Source: Paracoccaceae bacterium
GTDB lineage: Bacteria > Pseudomonadota > Alphaproteobacteria > Rhodobacterales > Rhodobacteraceae
Length of the DNA: 49,334 nucleotides
Reading direction: 5' to 3'
Assembly (NCBI GenBank): GCA_020832655.1
Contig: JAFIEF010000021.1
Coordinates: forward strand, 1 to 49,334
Both the position numbers and the translations under genes were made by a program. Below the pieces are notes generated by a model that saw only the letters and a list, made by a program, of their open reading frames with translations, made no database searches and was not told where the DNA came from. Shown here in pieces: positions 8,867-16,817 of the stretch; within the stretch, counting starts at the first letter, position 1, and every line of letters begins with the position of its first letter.

Positions 8867-9322
8867 ATGCAGCTTGAAAGTTTTTTCCCCTACAAGCTGG
8901 CGGTCGTGGCCGAGGGCTTTTCGCGGCAATTAATGGCGGTTTACAGCGCCCGGTTCGGGCTGACACGCGAGGAATGGCGCTTGCTGTTCCTGCTGGCGCG
9001 GGCACGGCAGATGGATTCGCTGGAACTGGCGCGGCGTACTACTCTGGACAAGGTTCAGGTCAGCCGCGCTTCGGCCCGGCTGGAAGGCAAGGGGCTGATC
9101 TCGCGTGCGGTTTCCGATCTGGACCGGCGCTTGCGTGTCTACACCATCACGCCTGAAGGGGCAGCGCTGTTCGATCAGGTTCTGCCCGCCGTGCAGGCGC
9201 GCGCATCAGCGATCACCGACCGGCTGACCCAGGCCGAGCGCGCCGCGCTGGAGCGCGGTCTGGCCGCGCTGGAGCGCGCGATTGGCGCCGAGCAATCGGC
9301 CACGGATGCGGCGGCGGAATAA
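8867..9322 (+). CDS. MarR-family transcriptional regulator
   Basis: A 151-residue winged-helix regulator. The recognition region is SLELARRTTLDKVQVSRAS (residues ~46-64), followed by LEGKGLISRAVSDLDRRLRV, the typical MarR wing with its DxRxR-like motif. Long helices at both ends (PYKLAVVAEGFSRQL and the Ala/Glu-rich C-terminus) fit the dimerisation domain. It faces away from the VOC gene and has a palindrome in front of its own start. It is therefore probably autoregulated and the local regulator of that gene. No typical redox cysteine is present, so a ligand-binding rather than thiol-sensing type is likely. Confidence 0.88.
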   Translation: MQLESFFPYKLAVVAEGFSRQLMAVYSARFGLTREEWRLLFLLARARQMDSLELARRTTLDKVQVSRASARLEGKGLISRAVSDLDRRLRVYTITPEGAALFDQVLPAVQARASAITDRLTQAERAALERGLAALERAIGAEQSATDAAAE

Positions 9323-9428
9323 GCGGGTCAGGCCGAGGCTGAATGCCTGCCTTGCGGTGTTATGTCCCGCGACACGCAGCGATGCGGTCGGCGGTCTGGA
9401 CCACAAGCGCGGCGCGCTGGCTGCGCAA

Positions 9429-9752
9429 TTATTCCTGCAGCCGCGCTGTTTCCTGCGTGTGGTCAATCGCCTCGCGGCGCTGGGCGCGCGGGGTCTGGAC
9501 GCGTTCGGTGCAGAACAGCACGGGTTCGCGCGGCCAGGCGCATAGGCGCAACCGTGTGACGCCATCTTGCGCGGGCAGGGTGCGGTAGCCCCTGGCCAGC
9601 GCGTCTTCGGTTTCGGCGATCTGCGCGTCAAGCGCGCGCAATTCGGCTGTAGCCGCGCGTTCGCAACGTTCCTGCGGGCTGGCGCAGGCGGTCAGAAGCA
9701 GCCCCAGCGCGGCAACGGCACCGATGGTGCGCAATTGCCGCGACCCTCTCAT
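9429..9752 (-). CDS. Small lipoprotein downstream of regA
   Basis: A 107-residue predicted lipoprotein. A short basic start (MRGSRQLR) and a hydrophobic stretch lead to the lipobox LLTAC, with the lipidated Cys near residue 22. A charged, helical mature part of about 85 residues follows with three more cysteines (ERCERAA, LRLCAWP, LFCTER). ATG at 9752 overlaps the regA stop (ATGA), so it is translationally coupled to regA. I do not recognise a function. In Rhodobacter the position after regA is usually taken by hvrA, and this is not an HvrA/H-NS-like protein. Confidence 0.75.
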   Translation of the reverse strand: MRGSRQLRTIGAVAALGLLLTACASPQERCERAATAELRALDAQIAETEDALARGYRTLPAQDGVTRLRLCAWPREPVLFCTERVQTPRAQRREAIDHTQETARLQE

Positions 9753-10306
9753 CTGGGCGAGCGCTTCGCCAGAATGCGTTGCAAGGTGCGTCGATGCATG
9801 CTTAGCCGTCGCGCGGTTTCCGAAACATTCCGGTCGCATTGTTCATAGACGCGCTGAATATGTTCCCATTTCACGCGATCCGCCGACATCGGGTTTTCGG
9901 GCAGGTCGGGCAGGTCTTCCTGCGATTGCGACAGCAGGGCGCGCAGGATGTCGTTGGCATCGGCGGGTTTCGACAGATAGTCGGTGGCCCCGATCTTCAC
10001 TGCCGCCACAGCCGTTGCAATCGCGCCGTAGCCTGTCAGCACGACAATGCGCGCATCCTCTCGGGCTTCGCGCAAGGCTTCGACCACATCCAGCCCGTTG
10101 CCGTCATCGAGCCGCAGATCAACCACCGCATAGGCGGGCGGGCGGCCCTTGGCGATGGCTTTACCGGCTGCGACGGTCGCCGCGGTTTCGACCTGAAAGC
10201 CGCGCCGCTCCATCGCGCGGGCAAGACGTTTGAGAAATACCTCGTCATCATCAACCAGCAATAGCGACGGGTCAGGACCAAGGTCCAGTTCCTGGGGCTG
10301 TTCCAT
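9749..10306 (-). CDS. regA: Global redox response regulator RegA (PrrA/ActR)
   Basis: Response regulator of the RegB/RegA two-component system, which controls respiration, photosynthesis, nitrogen and carbon fixation genes according to redox state. The 185-residue protein has a receiver domain with acidic Asp20-Asp22 and phospho-acceptor Asp63 ([15 protein letters not shown]), Thr91 and Lys113. A short Pro-containing linker leads to a Fis-type helix-turn-helix at ~156-182 ([20 protein letters not shown]). This C-terminus is close to invariant in the RegA family. ATG at 10306 gives the usual length; a longer frame from 10324 adds six residues. It is preceded by senC on the same strand, with regB divergent beyond that. 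Confidence 0.96.
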   Translation of the reverse strand: MEQPQELDLGPDPSLLLVDDDEVFLKRLARAMERRGFQVETAATVAAGKAIAKGRPPAYAVVDLRLDDGNGLDVVEALREAREDARIVVLTGYGAIATAVAAVKIGATDYLSKPADANDILRALLSQSQEDLPDLPENPMSADRVKWEHIQRVYEQCDRNVSETARRLSMHRRTLQRILAKRSPR

Positions 10307-10387
10307 GTTCAAATGCGCCTCCATCCTTCTCGATATTTAGGCGCGTTCAAGCGAAAGGTCAATTTCCCTTGCCCCCCTCTGGCGATG

Positions 10388-11008
10388 TCACGCCGCATCG
10401 ATGAAGCAGGCCAGCATGTCGGCAACCTGTTCGGGGGACTGGTCACGCCGGATAACATCGACAAAACCATGCCCCGGCAACAGGAAATAGCTGAAGGTCG
10501 AATGGTCGATCAGATAGAAATCATCTTCGGTTTCCTGCACCGCATAATAGACGCGATAGGCGCGTGCGGCCTCGCGCAGCTGTTCCGCGCTGCCAGTCAG
10601 GCCAATCATCTGCGGATGCATGAAACGCACGAATTCGGCCAGAGCCTCCAGCGTGTCGCGCTGATGATCAACAGATACGAAGACCGGCGTTACCTCATAG
10701 CCACGTTCTGCCAGCAGATCGACGGCCTGGGCATTGCGCGCGGTGTCCAGCGGGCAGACATCGGGGCAGAAGGTATAGCCGAAATAGATCAGCACGGGCC
10801 GGTCGGCGAAATCGGCATCGCTAACGGTTTGCCCGGTATGATCCACCAGTTCGAACGGCCCGCCAATAGACCCCGCCCCCCCCGCGATAGAGGTGCCACG
10901 GCATTGGGCGAAGTCCCCCTGATCAGAACGGGTCAGGACCATATAGCCCAACCCCCCGAGCAAAGCCGCCACCAGCCCCGCCGCAATGATTGAATACAGG
11001 CGAATCAT
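10388..11008 (-). CDS. senC: SCO1/SenC-type copper chaperone for cytochrome oxidase
   Basis: Membrane-anchored thioredoxin-fold protein (206 residues) that delivers copper to cytochrome c oxidase and is linked to RegB/RegA signalling in Rhodobacter (PrrC). An N-terminal anchor covers residues ~5-25. The copper site is the CxxxC pair Cys81 and Cys85 in GYTFCPDVCPLD, plus His169 in YLIDHSTFSYFL. ATG at 11008 was chosen because it gives the short cytoplasmic start MIRLYS before the anchor, with GGAGGATGG just upstream. Further upstream codons in frame would precede the anchor with basic junk and overlap regB. Gene order regB-senC-regA is the conserved one. Confidence 0.94.
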   Translation of the reverse strand: MIRLYSIIAAGLVAALLGGLGYMVLTRSDQGDFAQCRGTSIAGGAGSIGGPFELVDHTGQTVSDADFADRPVLIYFGYTFCPDVCPLDTARNAQAVDLLAERGYEVTPVFVSVDHQRDTLEALAEFVRFMHPQMIGLTGSAEQLREAARAYRVYYAVQETEDDFYLIDHSTFSYFLLPGHGFVDVIRRDQSPEQVADMLACFIDAA

Positions 11009-11038
11009 CCCATCCTCCGCGCAGATTGGTCTGCGGCC

Positions 11039-11091
11039 TTGATGTAACACTCTGCGCCGCCTAACAATCCCCCTATGTCGCAACTGTGACA
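11039..11091 (+). promoter_or_regulatory. regB/senC divergent control region
   Basis: The 109-bp gap between the divergent senC and regB starts holds a weak promoter-like pair, TTGATG (11039-11044) and TAACAA (11062-11067), spaced 17 bases. Just downstream is an imperfect 16-bp inverted repeat, TGTCGCAACTGTGACA (11076-11091; 12 of 16 symmetric). In Rhodobacter the same gap is a target of RegA autoregulation. Whether this repeat is a RegA site is inference. Confidence 0.4.
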
Positions 11092-11117
11092 ACTGGACCC
11101 AGCCCAAAGGCATTGCC

Positions 11118-12500
11118 ATGACAGCCCCCACTTTCGGAGAGATCAGCCAGGAACATCGTGGCGAATGGGTGCGGTTGCGCACCCTGACCTATCTGCGCAG
11201 CGTGGCGCTTCTGGGGCAGGTGGTGGCGTTCCTGATCGCCACCATGCTGTTTGACCTGCGCTTTCAGCTGGGGCTGGTCGCGCTGGTGATCGGGGCGACG
11301 GCGTTGTCGATCCTGCTGGCGGTGATGCTGTTTCCGCAAACCCGGCGCCTGTCCGAGCAAGAGGCGATGCTGACCTTCCTGTTCGATATCGCACAGCTTG
11401 GCTGTCTGCTGTATCTGACCGGCGGCATCACCAACCCCTTCGCGCTGCTGATCATGGCGCCGACGGCGATTTCGGCAATGGCGTTGCAGCCGCGCTCGAC
11501 GCTGGTTCTGGCAGGGGTGGCAATCGCCCTGATCTCGCTGGTCAGCCTGGTCTACCAGCCGCTGCGCTTTGCCGATGGCACCATCCTGACCGTGCCGCCC
11601 TTGCTGAGTTTCGGCTTCTGGGCGGCGATCGTGATCGGGATCGTGTTTCAGGCATTTTATGCCCGTCGCGTCACGGTCGAGGCCGATTCGATGGCCGATG
11701 CGCTGCTGGCCGCGCAGATGGCCTTGTCGCGCGAGCAGAAGCTGACTGATCTGGGTGGGGTGGTCGCGGCCACGGCGCATGAGTTGGGCACGCCGCTGGC
11801 CACGATCAAGCTGATCAGTTCGGAACTGGCACAGGAACTGGCCGACCGCCCCGACCTGGCCGAGGACGCGCGCATCCTGACCCAGCAGGCGGATCGGTGC
11901 CGCGATATCCTGCATGCGATGGGGCGCAGCGGCAAGGATGACACCCATCTGCGCCGCGCGCCGCTTGAAGCGGTGCTGCGCGAAGCCGCCGAGCCGCATA
12001 TGGCGCGTGGCAAGACACTGCATTTCCTGCTCGACCCGCGCGACATACATGCGCAGACCCAGCCGATGATCTATCGCCGCCCGGAAATCATTCACGGACT
12101 GCGCAACCTGATCCAGAACGCGGTAGACTTCGCCGCGGCGAATGTCTGGGTTCACGCGCGCTGGGACAAGGACAGCCTGCGCCTGCGCATCATCGATGAC
12201 GGGCCGGGCTTTGCGCCGCAGGTGCTTGCCAGCATCGGCGAGCCATTTGTCAGTGGACGGCGCGATCCCAGCCGCGCCCGGCGTCGGCCCGGCTATGACG
12301 GGATGGGGTTGGGAAGCTTCATTGCCAAGACCTTGCTGGAACGCGCAGGCGCGAGGCTGGAATTTTCCAATTGCGATGGCCCGGTGCGGTCCTTGCCCGA
12401 TGCGCCGTTCCTGCAGGGTGCGATGGTCGAAATTCAATGGCCGCTGGCGCGGATCGCGGCTGACCCGCATGACGCGCTGGCCCCCAATCCGCGTTTCTGA
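11118..12500 (+). CDS. regB: Redox-sensing histidine kinase RegB (PrrB/ActS)
   Basis: Membrane histidine kinase (460 residues) that phosphorylates RegA under reducing conditions. Six membrane helices occupy residues ~25-185. The quinone-binding motif GGITNPF lies at 102-108. The phosphorylated His221 is in AATAHELGTPLATIKL. The redox-active cysteine of the family corresponds to Cys261 in QADRCRDIL. The ATPase domain has NLIQNAVDFA, DDGPGFAP and GMGLGSFIAKTL. All residues known to matter for sensing by quinone and cysteine are present. It is divergent from senC-regA, as in Rhodobacter. Confidence 0.96.
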   Translation: MTAPTFGEISQEHRGEWVRLRTLTYLRSVALLGQVVAFLIATMLFDLRFQLGLVALVIGATALSILLAVMLFPQTRRLSEQEAMLTFLFDIAQLGCLLYLTGGITNPFALLIMAPTAISAMALQPRSTLVLAGVAIALISLVSLVYQPLRFADGTILTVPPLLSFGFWAAIVIGIVFQAFYARRVTVEADSMADALLAAQMALSREQKLTDLGGVVAATAHELGTPLATIKLISSELAQELADRPDLAEDARILTQQADRCRDILHAMGRSGKDDTHLRRAPLEAVLREAAEPHMARGKTLHFLLDPRDIHAQTQPMIYRRPEIIHGLRNLIQNAVDFAAANVWVHARWDKDSLRLRIIDDGPGFAPQVLASIGEPFVSGRRDPSRARRRPGYDGMGLGSFIAKTLLERAGARLEFSNCDGPVRSLPDAPFLQGAMVEIQWPLARIAADPHDALAPNPRF

Positions 12501-12623
12501 CCCGCGCCCCCATGCCGGGGGGGCGGCGTCTATAGTGACACTCGACCAAGCTTGAGCCGTTGGCTGCATTTCGGCTTGGGCAGGGCGCTGGTTGCAGCGC
12601 CTTTGCGCTGTCCGCGCGGGGAA

Positions 12624-12641
12624 GCGGGCCTTCCGGCCCGC
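12624..12641 (+). terminator. Terminator-like hairpin after regB
   Basis: GCGGGCC (12624-12630) pairs with GGCCCGC (12635-12641) across a TTCC loop, about 125 bases past the regB stop. There is no strong T-run. The following stretch GAGAGTATTTGGGGCAAG (12653-12670) resembles a sequence I associate with operon ends in Rhodobacteraceae, but only one copy is in this window. The rest of the 225-bp gap shows no gene. Confidence 0.4.
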
Positions 12642-12725
12642 TACCTTCGGTGAGAGTATTTGGGGCAAGATGAAAGCGAGGCGCGGATGCAGGTTTCATC
12701 TGGCGCAAGCTGATCGGGCACAACT

Positions 12726-13376
12726 CTAGAACGGAACCTTGGACGAGATCGTCATGCCCTGCCCGGTTTCGGGGTGGGTCAGGCGCAGCGATTGCGCATG
12801 CAGCATCAGGCGCGGCCAGTTCAGCGCCTTGCCGCTGGCATAAAGCGTGTCGCCCAGAATCGGATGGCCGATGGCCTGCATATGCACCCGCAACTGATGG
12901 CTGCGCCCGGTCAGCGGCACCAGCCGAAGGCGCGATGTGCCATCTTCATGGCGCAGAAGTTTCCAGTCGGTCCGGGCGGGCTTGCCGGTGTCGTGGCAGA
13001 TCTTCTGGCGCGGGCGATTGGGCCAGTCCACGATCAGGGGCAGATCGACATGCCCTTCCTTCTGGCTGAGCAGCCCATCCACACGCGCGATGTAATGCTT
13101 GCGGGTCTTGCGTGCCTCGAACTGGTGTCCCAGATGGCGCTGTGCGGCGGGGCTGCGGGCAAAGACCATCACGCCCGATGTGTCCAGATCCAGCCGGTGC
13201 ACCAGCAGGATTTCAGGATAGATCCGCGCCAGCCGCGCGATCATGCAATCGGCCTTTTCCGGCCCGCGCCCCGGCACCGACAGAAGCCCGGCGGGCTTGT
13301 CCACGAACACCAGCGCGTCATCTTCATGCAAGATGACGGGTGCGGCATCGGGCGGGGAATAGGCAGGCGCGGACAT
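12726..13376 (-). CDS. rluA: RluA-type pseudouridine synthase
   Basis: Isomerises uridine to pseudouridine in structured RNA. The 216-residue size without an S4 domain fits RluA, which in E. coli modifies 23S rRNA position 746 and tRNA position 32. The catalytic motif HRLDLDTSG (60-68) contains Asp63. The family stretches RKHYIARVDG, PLTGRSHQLRVHMQAIGHPI and GDTLYA are in order. The substrate is inferred from resemblance; another RluA-family target is possible. It ends 12 bases from the exonuclease III stop region on the same strand and may share its transcript. Confidence 0.88.
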   Translation of the reverse strand: MSAPAYSPPDAAPVILHEDDALVFVDKPAGLLSVPGRGPEKADCMIARLARIYPEILLVHRLDLDTSGVMVFARSPAAQRHLGHQFEARKTRKHYIARVDGLLSQKEGHVDLPLIVDWPNRPRQKICHDTGKPARTDWKLLRHEDGTSRLRLVPLTGRSHQLRVHMQAIGHPILGDTLYASGKALNWPRLMLHAQSLRLTHPETGQGMTISSKVPF

Positions 13377-13387
13377 GGGGCCGGGCG

Positions 13388-14176
13388 CTACAGATCAAAA
13401 CTGGCAAAGACCGGCGCATGGTCCGAGGGCTTGTCCCAGCCGCGCACATCGCGCAGGATGCGCGAGCCATGCGCGGCAGCAGAAATATCGGTGCTGGCCC
13501 AGACATGATCCAGCCGCCGCCCGCGATCAGAGGCCGCCCAGTCCCGCGCGCGATAGGACCACCAGGAATAAAGCTTGCCTTCGGGGATATCGGCGCGGGT
13601 GACATCGACCCAGCCGCCTGCCTCTTGCGCGGTGTCGAGATGGTCCACCTCTATCGGAGTATGGCTGACGACGTTCAGAAGCTGCTTGTGCGACCAGACA
13701 TCATCTTCGCGCGGGGCAATGTTCAGATCCCCCACAAGGATTGCGCGTTCAGGGCGCGAGTCGCCGAAATGCGCACGCAATTCGGTCAGGAAATCCAGCT
13801 TGTGGCCGAATTTCTCATTCACCTGCCGGTCGGGGATATCGCCGCCCGCAGGGATATAGCAGTTATGAATGATGACCCCGTTATCCAGCTGTGCCGCGAC
13901 ATGGCGCGCATCGCCCTTGCCGCACCAGTCGATATGGCCTGCATCCTGCAAGGGCAGGCGCGACAGGATGGCAACGCCGTTATAGCCCTTCTGGCCGCGT
14001 GCCGCCCAGTAGCCATAACCCGCATTGGCAAACAGCTCGAAGGGGATCTTGTCGACCGGGCTTTTGCATTCCTGAAGGCACAGCACATCTGGGGCTTCTT
14101 CGCGCAGAAGCTTCAGCACCAGATCGGCACGCAGGCGGACAGAGTTGATGTTCCATGTGGCAAGGGTAAAGGGCAT
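13388..14176 (-). CDS. xth: Exodeoxyribonuclease III (AP endonuclease)
   Basis: Base-excision-repair nuclease of the ExoIII/APE1 family, 262 residues, cytoplasmic. It has the metal ligand Glu36 (LCLQECKSP), GYNGVAILS, the catalytic VGDLNIAP motif and the C-terminal SDHAPVFA with the active-site Asp-His. ATG at 14176 gives MPFTLATWNINSVR, the normal start; the in-frame extension upstream is not conserved-looking. RluA follows 11 bases downstream. Confidence 0.93.
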   Translation of the reverse strand: MPFTLATWNINSVRLRADLVLKLLREEAPDVLCLQECKSPVDKIPFELFANAGYGYWAARGQKGYNGVAILSRLPLQDAGHIDWCGKGDARHVAAQLDNGVIIHNCYIPAGGDIPDRQVNEKFGHKLDFLTELRAHFGDSRPERAILVGDLNIAPREDDVWSHKQLLNVVSHTPIEVDHLDTAQEAGGWVDVTRADIPEGKLYSWWSYRARDWAASDRGRRLDHVWASTDISAAAHGSRILRDVRGWDKPSDHAPVFASFDL

Positions 14177-14257
14177 TGCGGGACTTTCCTGATGGTTCTG
14201 GCCCCTAAATGCATGCCACACGGGGCACAGACAACCCGAAACCGTGCCCACACCCCG

Positions 14258-14282
14258 CCGCCTGCCGGGGGCAGGCGGTTTT
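14258..14282 (+). terminator. Hairpin with T-run on the plus strand
   Basis: CCGCCTGC (14258-14265) pairs with GCAGGCGG (14271-14278) across CGGGG, followed by TTTT. It has the form of a rho-independent terminator reading rightward. Yet both neighbouring genes (xth and the CoaBC-like gene) are read leftward. It may still act as a structural end for the leftward transcript. Confidence 0.5.
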
Positions 14283-14315
14283 CAGCATGACCTTTTCGGG
14301 GCGCTGGCCCCATGA

Positions 14316-15584
14316 TCACTCGGCTGCGAGTTCCCGCACGCCCGGTTCGGCCAGTGCTTCCAGATGTTGGGCAATGGCGGCGGCGATCTGCGGCTTGCCA
14401 TCAATTGTCATGACGCCGCCGCGCGTGACCATCAGCGCACGCTGCTCGCGCCCTTTGGTGTCCTGCCCGCGCGTGGCCACCACCAGCCCGGCGCGGTCCA
14501 GCCGTTTTGCGGCCACGCGCACAAGCTCGTCCTCTGACACATCTTCCAGATACTTGAACGCCACCGCATGCATCTGCGGGGCGGCGTTCATGGCCAGATC
14601 GATCACCTTTTCCGTGGGGCGCAGCGGCAGCATGTAATCGTCAGCCCCGGACACGATCTTGCCCGCCACCATCTGACGCGGGCGGTAATCGGCGACACCT
14701 GCCGAAAACACCGTGGCAAACAGCCCCGATTGCACCCGTTCCAGAACCATGTCGCGATAGGCGTCATAATTGCGGGCAATCGAAAGCTGCATCGGCGCCG
14801 AGGGTCGCCATGCGCCATCGCCCAGCAGCAATTCGGCATCCGCGCCGCGCCATGTCAGCTCTTCGGCAATCGCAGCCCCCAACCGCCCGCGAAAGCGGTT
14901 GACGATGCGGCGCACATTGTCGATTTCCACTGGCGTCGGCCCGGCCGTGACCAGAATGCGCTTGCCCTTCAGCGCCGAGCCCGACAGCGCGCGACCGACC
15001 GCGGCGCACAGCACTGCCGTATCGGGCAGGTTGTGCTTGCCATAAGCATCGCGCGGGGCAATGAAGCGCACGCCCTGCGCGGCCAGCTTGCGCGCATTGC
15101 CGACAAGCTGGGTGTTGTGCATGGAACCATGCATGGTGGGGGCAACCAGAACCTGCGTGCGCCCCTGTTCCATCCGCCCCAGCGCCGAAATCAGCGCCGA
15201 GGTGACAAGCGTGTCGCCAATACCCGCCGCCATCTTGGCGATGGTGTTATGCGTGGCGGGGGCAACCAGATAGGCGTCAAAGGGCGCGTCATCGCTCAGA
15301 TGTTCGGCGCGCCATGTCAGGGCTTCCACCACCTGCCCCAGACAGGCCCATTCCAGCGCATCGCGCGCGACATAGCGCAGCGCATCCGCACTGGCAAAGG
15401 CCACCACATCGGCCCCGTGCCTGCGCAGCCCGCGCGCGATCTGCGGGGCTTTCATCGCGGCAATGCCGCCGGTCAGTAACAGCGCGATGCGCTTGCCTGC
15501 CAGCCTGTCGCTGGCCACGGGCACATCATGATCCCCCATGACCGAAGGCGTCGGCGCCGAGAAATCCCAGTCAAACTGCGTCAT
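14316..15584 (-). CDS. Divergent CoaBC-like flavoprotein of unknown reaction
   Basis: A 422-residue protein with the domain order of CoaBC (Dfp). Residues ~28-190 form an HFCD flavoprotein domain and ~206-422 a CoaB-like domain. FMN-domain landmarks remain: LLTGGIAAMKAP (37-48), His95 in AEHLSD and PATHNT (109-114). The substrate motif PxMNxxMW reads PTMHGSMH (149-156), and the cysteine flap (ACGExGxGR) is replaced by AYGKHNLPD near 180. In the CoaB-like half, the usual DPVRFISNRSSGKMG region reads DNVRRIVNRFRGRLG (222-236). The Lys-rich KIKK region reads GKIVSG. These losses argue against a role in coenzyme A synthesis, which is presumably served by another locus. ATG at 15584 overlaps the stop of the transglutaminase-like gene, so the two are coupled. 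Confidence 0.78.
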   Translation of the reverse strand: MTQFDWDFSAPTPSVMGDHDVPVASDRLAGKRIALLLTGGIAAMKAPQIARGLRRHGADVVAFASADALRYVARDALEWACLGQVVEALTWRAEHLSDDAPFDAYLVAPATHNTIAKMAAGIGDTLVTSALISALGRMEQGRTQVLVAPTMHGSMHNTQLVGNARKLAAQGVRFIAPRDAYGKHNLPDTAVLCAAVGRALSGSALKGKRILVTAGPTPVEIDNVRRIVNRFRGRLGAAIAEELTWRGADAELLLGDGAWRPSAPMQLSIARNYDAYRDMVLERVQSGLFATVFSAGVADYRPRQMVAGKIVSGADDYMLPLRPTEKVIDLAMNAAPQMHAVAFKYLEDVSEDELVRVAAKRLDRAGLVVATRGQDTKGREQRALMVTRGGVMTIDGKPQIAAAIAQHLEALAEPGVRELAAE

Positions 15585-16684
15585 GCGCGGCGTTCCGTGT
15601 CTTGTTGTGCTGGCTCTGCCTGTTGCAGATCCGGGTGATCGGGCGCGACCCATTTCTGCCAGCAGTTCTGCGCGCGGTCCAGCCTTGTGTTCAGCGCCTC
15701 GAACTGCATCGGCGAAAAGCGGGATTTCTTGCCCATCTCCTCGTTCAGATGCTCGGTTACCGGAATGTCGAACACGTCCACGCCATTATAGTCATGGGTC
15801 GGGCTGTAGGGTTTGCCAGTGGCCAGATGCGCAGGCAGCAAATGATCATAGCCTGCGAATTGTTCCAGATAGATGCCCATCGCCTCGTCGGTATAAGAGC
15901 TGTCGGCGGCGTGCCAGCGCCCATCGAGTTTGACGACACCGAAATAATGGCGCACCACAGGGCGCATCAGCGCCAGCCAGGCTTCGGGCATAAGATTGCC
16001 CAGAACCTTCATTTCCATCGGAATCTCGGTAAAGCCGGCCTCCAGCCCGCAGGCGCGCAGAAGCGCGGCTTGCAGATTTGCCTTGGTGGTGCACATCCCG
16101 ACCCCGCGTTCCAGCGTGGTCGAGGCATATTCCTGCCATGTGCCAAAGCGATAGGGCATCACTTGCACGAATTTGAACACGGCCTGTGCGGTTGCTTCCT
16201 CGGTGGTGCGCAGCAGCCGCGCGGCTTGCCGTTCGATCAGCGGATGCTTGAGATTGCACAGCGTTTCGGGGGCGGGCAGATCATCGGGCGGGGTTGCCGC
16301 AGTAAGCGCGCGGGCAGAGGCGTCAAGCGCCGATTCGATGGCCTTGCGCAAGTCCCTGCCAGCCTGTCGTGACAGGCTAGGGGCCGACCTGTCCAGCGAC
16401 CACAGCAGTGCGGGCGCGTCTTTCGGGGTCAGTTCTGACTCGAGTTCGGTGAAGTGACAACCGGGGCTGAGCCAGCCCAGATCATGCAGCAATACACCCT
16501 TGAGTAGAATGTGAAGCCGATCATCGGCTTTGACCTTAAGGCTCTGCCCTGGCAGCAGAATCTGGATGCGCCCATGTGGGAAGGCCAGCGATGCATCGCT
16601 GCCGAGATAAAGCCCTACCAAGCTGTCAAAAAACAGCCTTTCATGTTCGTTTTGGTTAAGTGTGAAATCGAACTTCTGCAGCAT
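15581..16684 (-). CDS. Transglutaminase-like (cysteine protease fold) protein
   Basis: A 367-residue cytoplasmic protein; no signal peptide is seen. The C-terminal half has the transglutaminase-core triad. Cys198 lies in RGVGMCTTKANLQAALLRA, His246 in VVRHYFGVVKLDG and Asp261 in RWHAADSSYTD. Residues 1-~100 form a separate beta-rich region with GRIQILLPGQSLKVKADDRL. The family includes peptidases, amidases and cross-linking enzymes, so the substrate is unknown. Its stop overlaps the start of the CoaBC-like gene (ATGA), implying a shared task. The AT-rich 133-bp region upstream contains a perfect inverted repeat. Confidence 0.75.
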   Translation of the reverse strand: MLQKFDFTLNQNEHERLFFDSLVGLYLGSDASLAFPHGRIQILLPGQSLKVKADDRLHILLKGVLLHDLGWLSPGCHFTELESELTPKDAPALLWSLDRSAPSLSRQAGRDLRKAIESALDASARALTAATPPDDLPAPETLCNLKHPLIERQAARLLRTTEEATAQAVFKFVQVMPYRFGTWQEYASTTLERGVGMCTTKANLQAALLRACGLEAGFTEIPMEMKVLGNLMPEAWLALMRPVVRHYFGVVKLDGRWHAADSSYTDEAMGIYLEQFAGYDHLLPAHLATGKPYSPTHDYNGVDVFDIPVTEHLNEEMGKKSRFSPMQFEALNTRLDRAQNCWQKWVAPDHPDLQQAEPAQQDTERRA

Positions 16685-16783
16685 AACCGGTGTTCCCTAT
16701 TCCCGTTGCCAAACGACAATCCGTGCCATCAGGCGCGCATTGTGCAACCATAGGTTACAATGATGCAGAAATTTCACGATTAT

Positions 16784-16802
16784 TTAACCATTAATTGGTT
16801 AA
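16784..16802. promoter_or_regulatory. Perfect inverted repeat upstream of the transglutaminase-like gene
   Basis: TTAACCA (16784-16790) and TGGTTAA (16796-16802) flank TTAAT in a conspicuously AT-rich 133-bp gap, about 100 bases upstream of the transglutaminase-like start. It is a candidate operator for that two-gene unit. TTAACCAT resembles a CtrA half-site, but the spacing of TTAA elements (3, 4 or 11 bases) does not fit TTAA-N7-TTAA. Confidence 0.45.
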
Positions 16803-16817
16803 CAACCGAAAAAAAGA

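Noticed and set aside
11073-12668. Long open frame (531 codons) opposite regB
   Set aside because: GC-rich coding DNA leaves antisense frames open. The translation is Gln/Arg/His-rich with no family motifs, while regB on the other strand has every expected motif.
14316-15584. Plain annotation as coenzyme A biosynthesis CoaBC
   Set aside because: The active-site motifs of both halves are missing or changed, so the overall fold match alone does not justify the name.
16784-16802. CtrA binding box
   Set aside because: The TTAA elements are spaced 3, 4 or 11 bases apart, not 7, so it is reported only as an inverted repeat.
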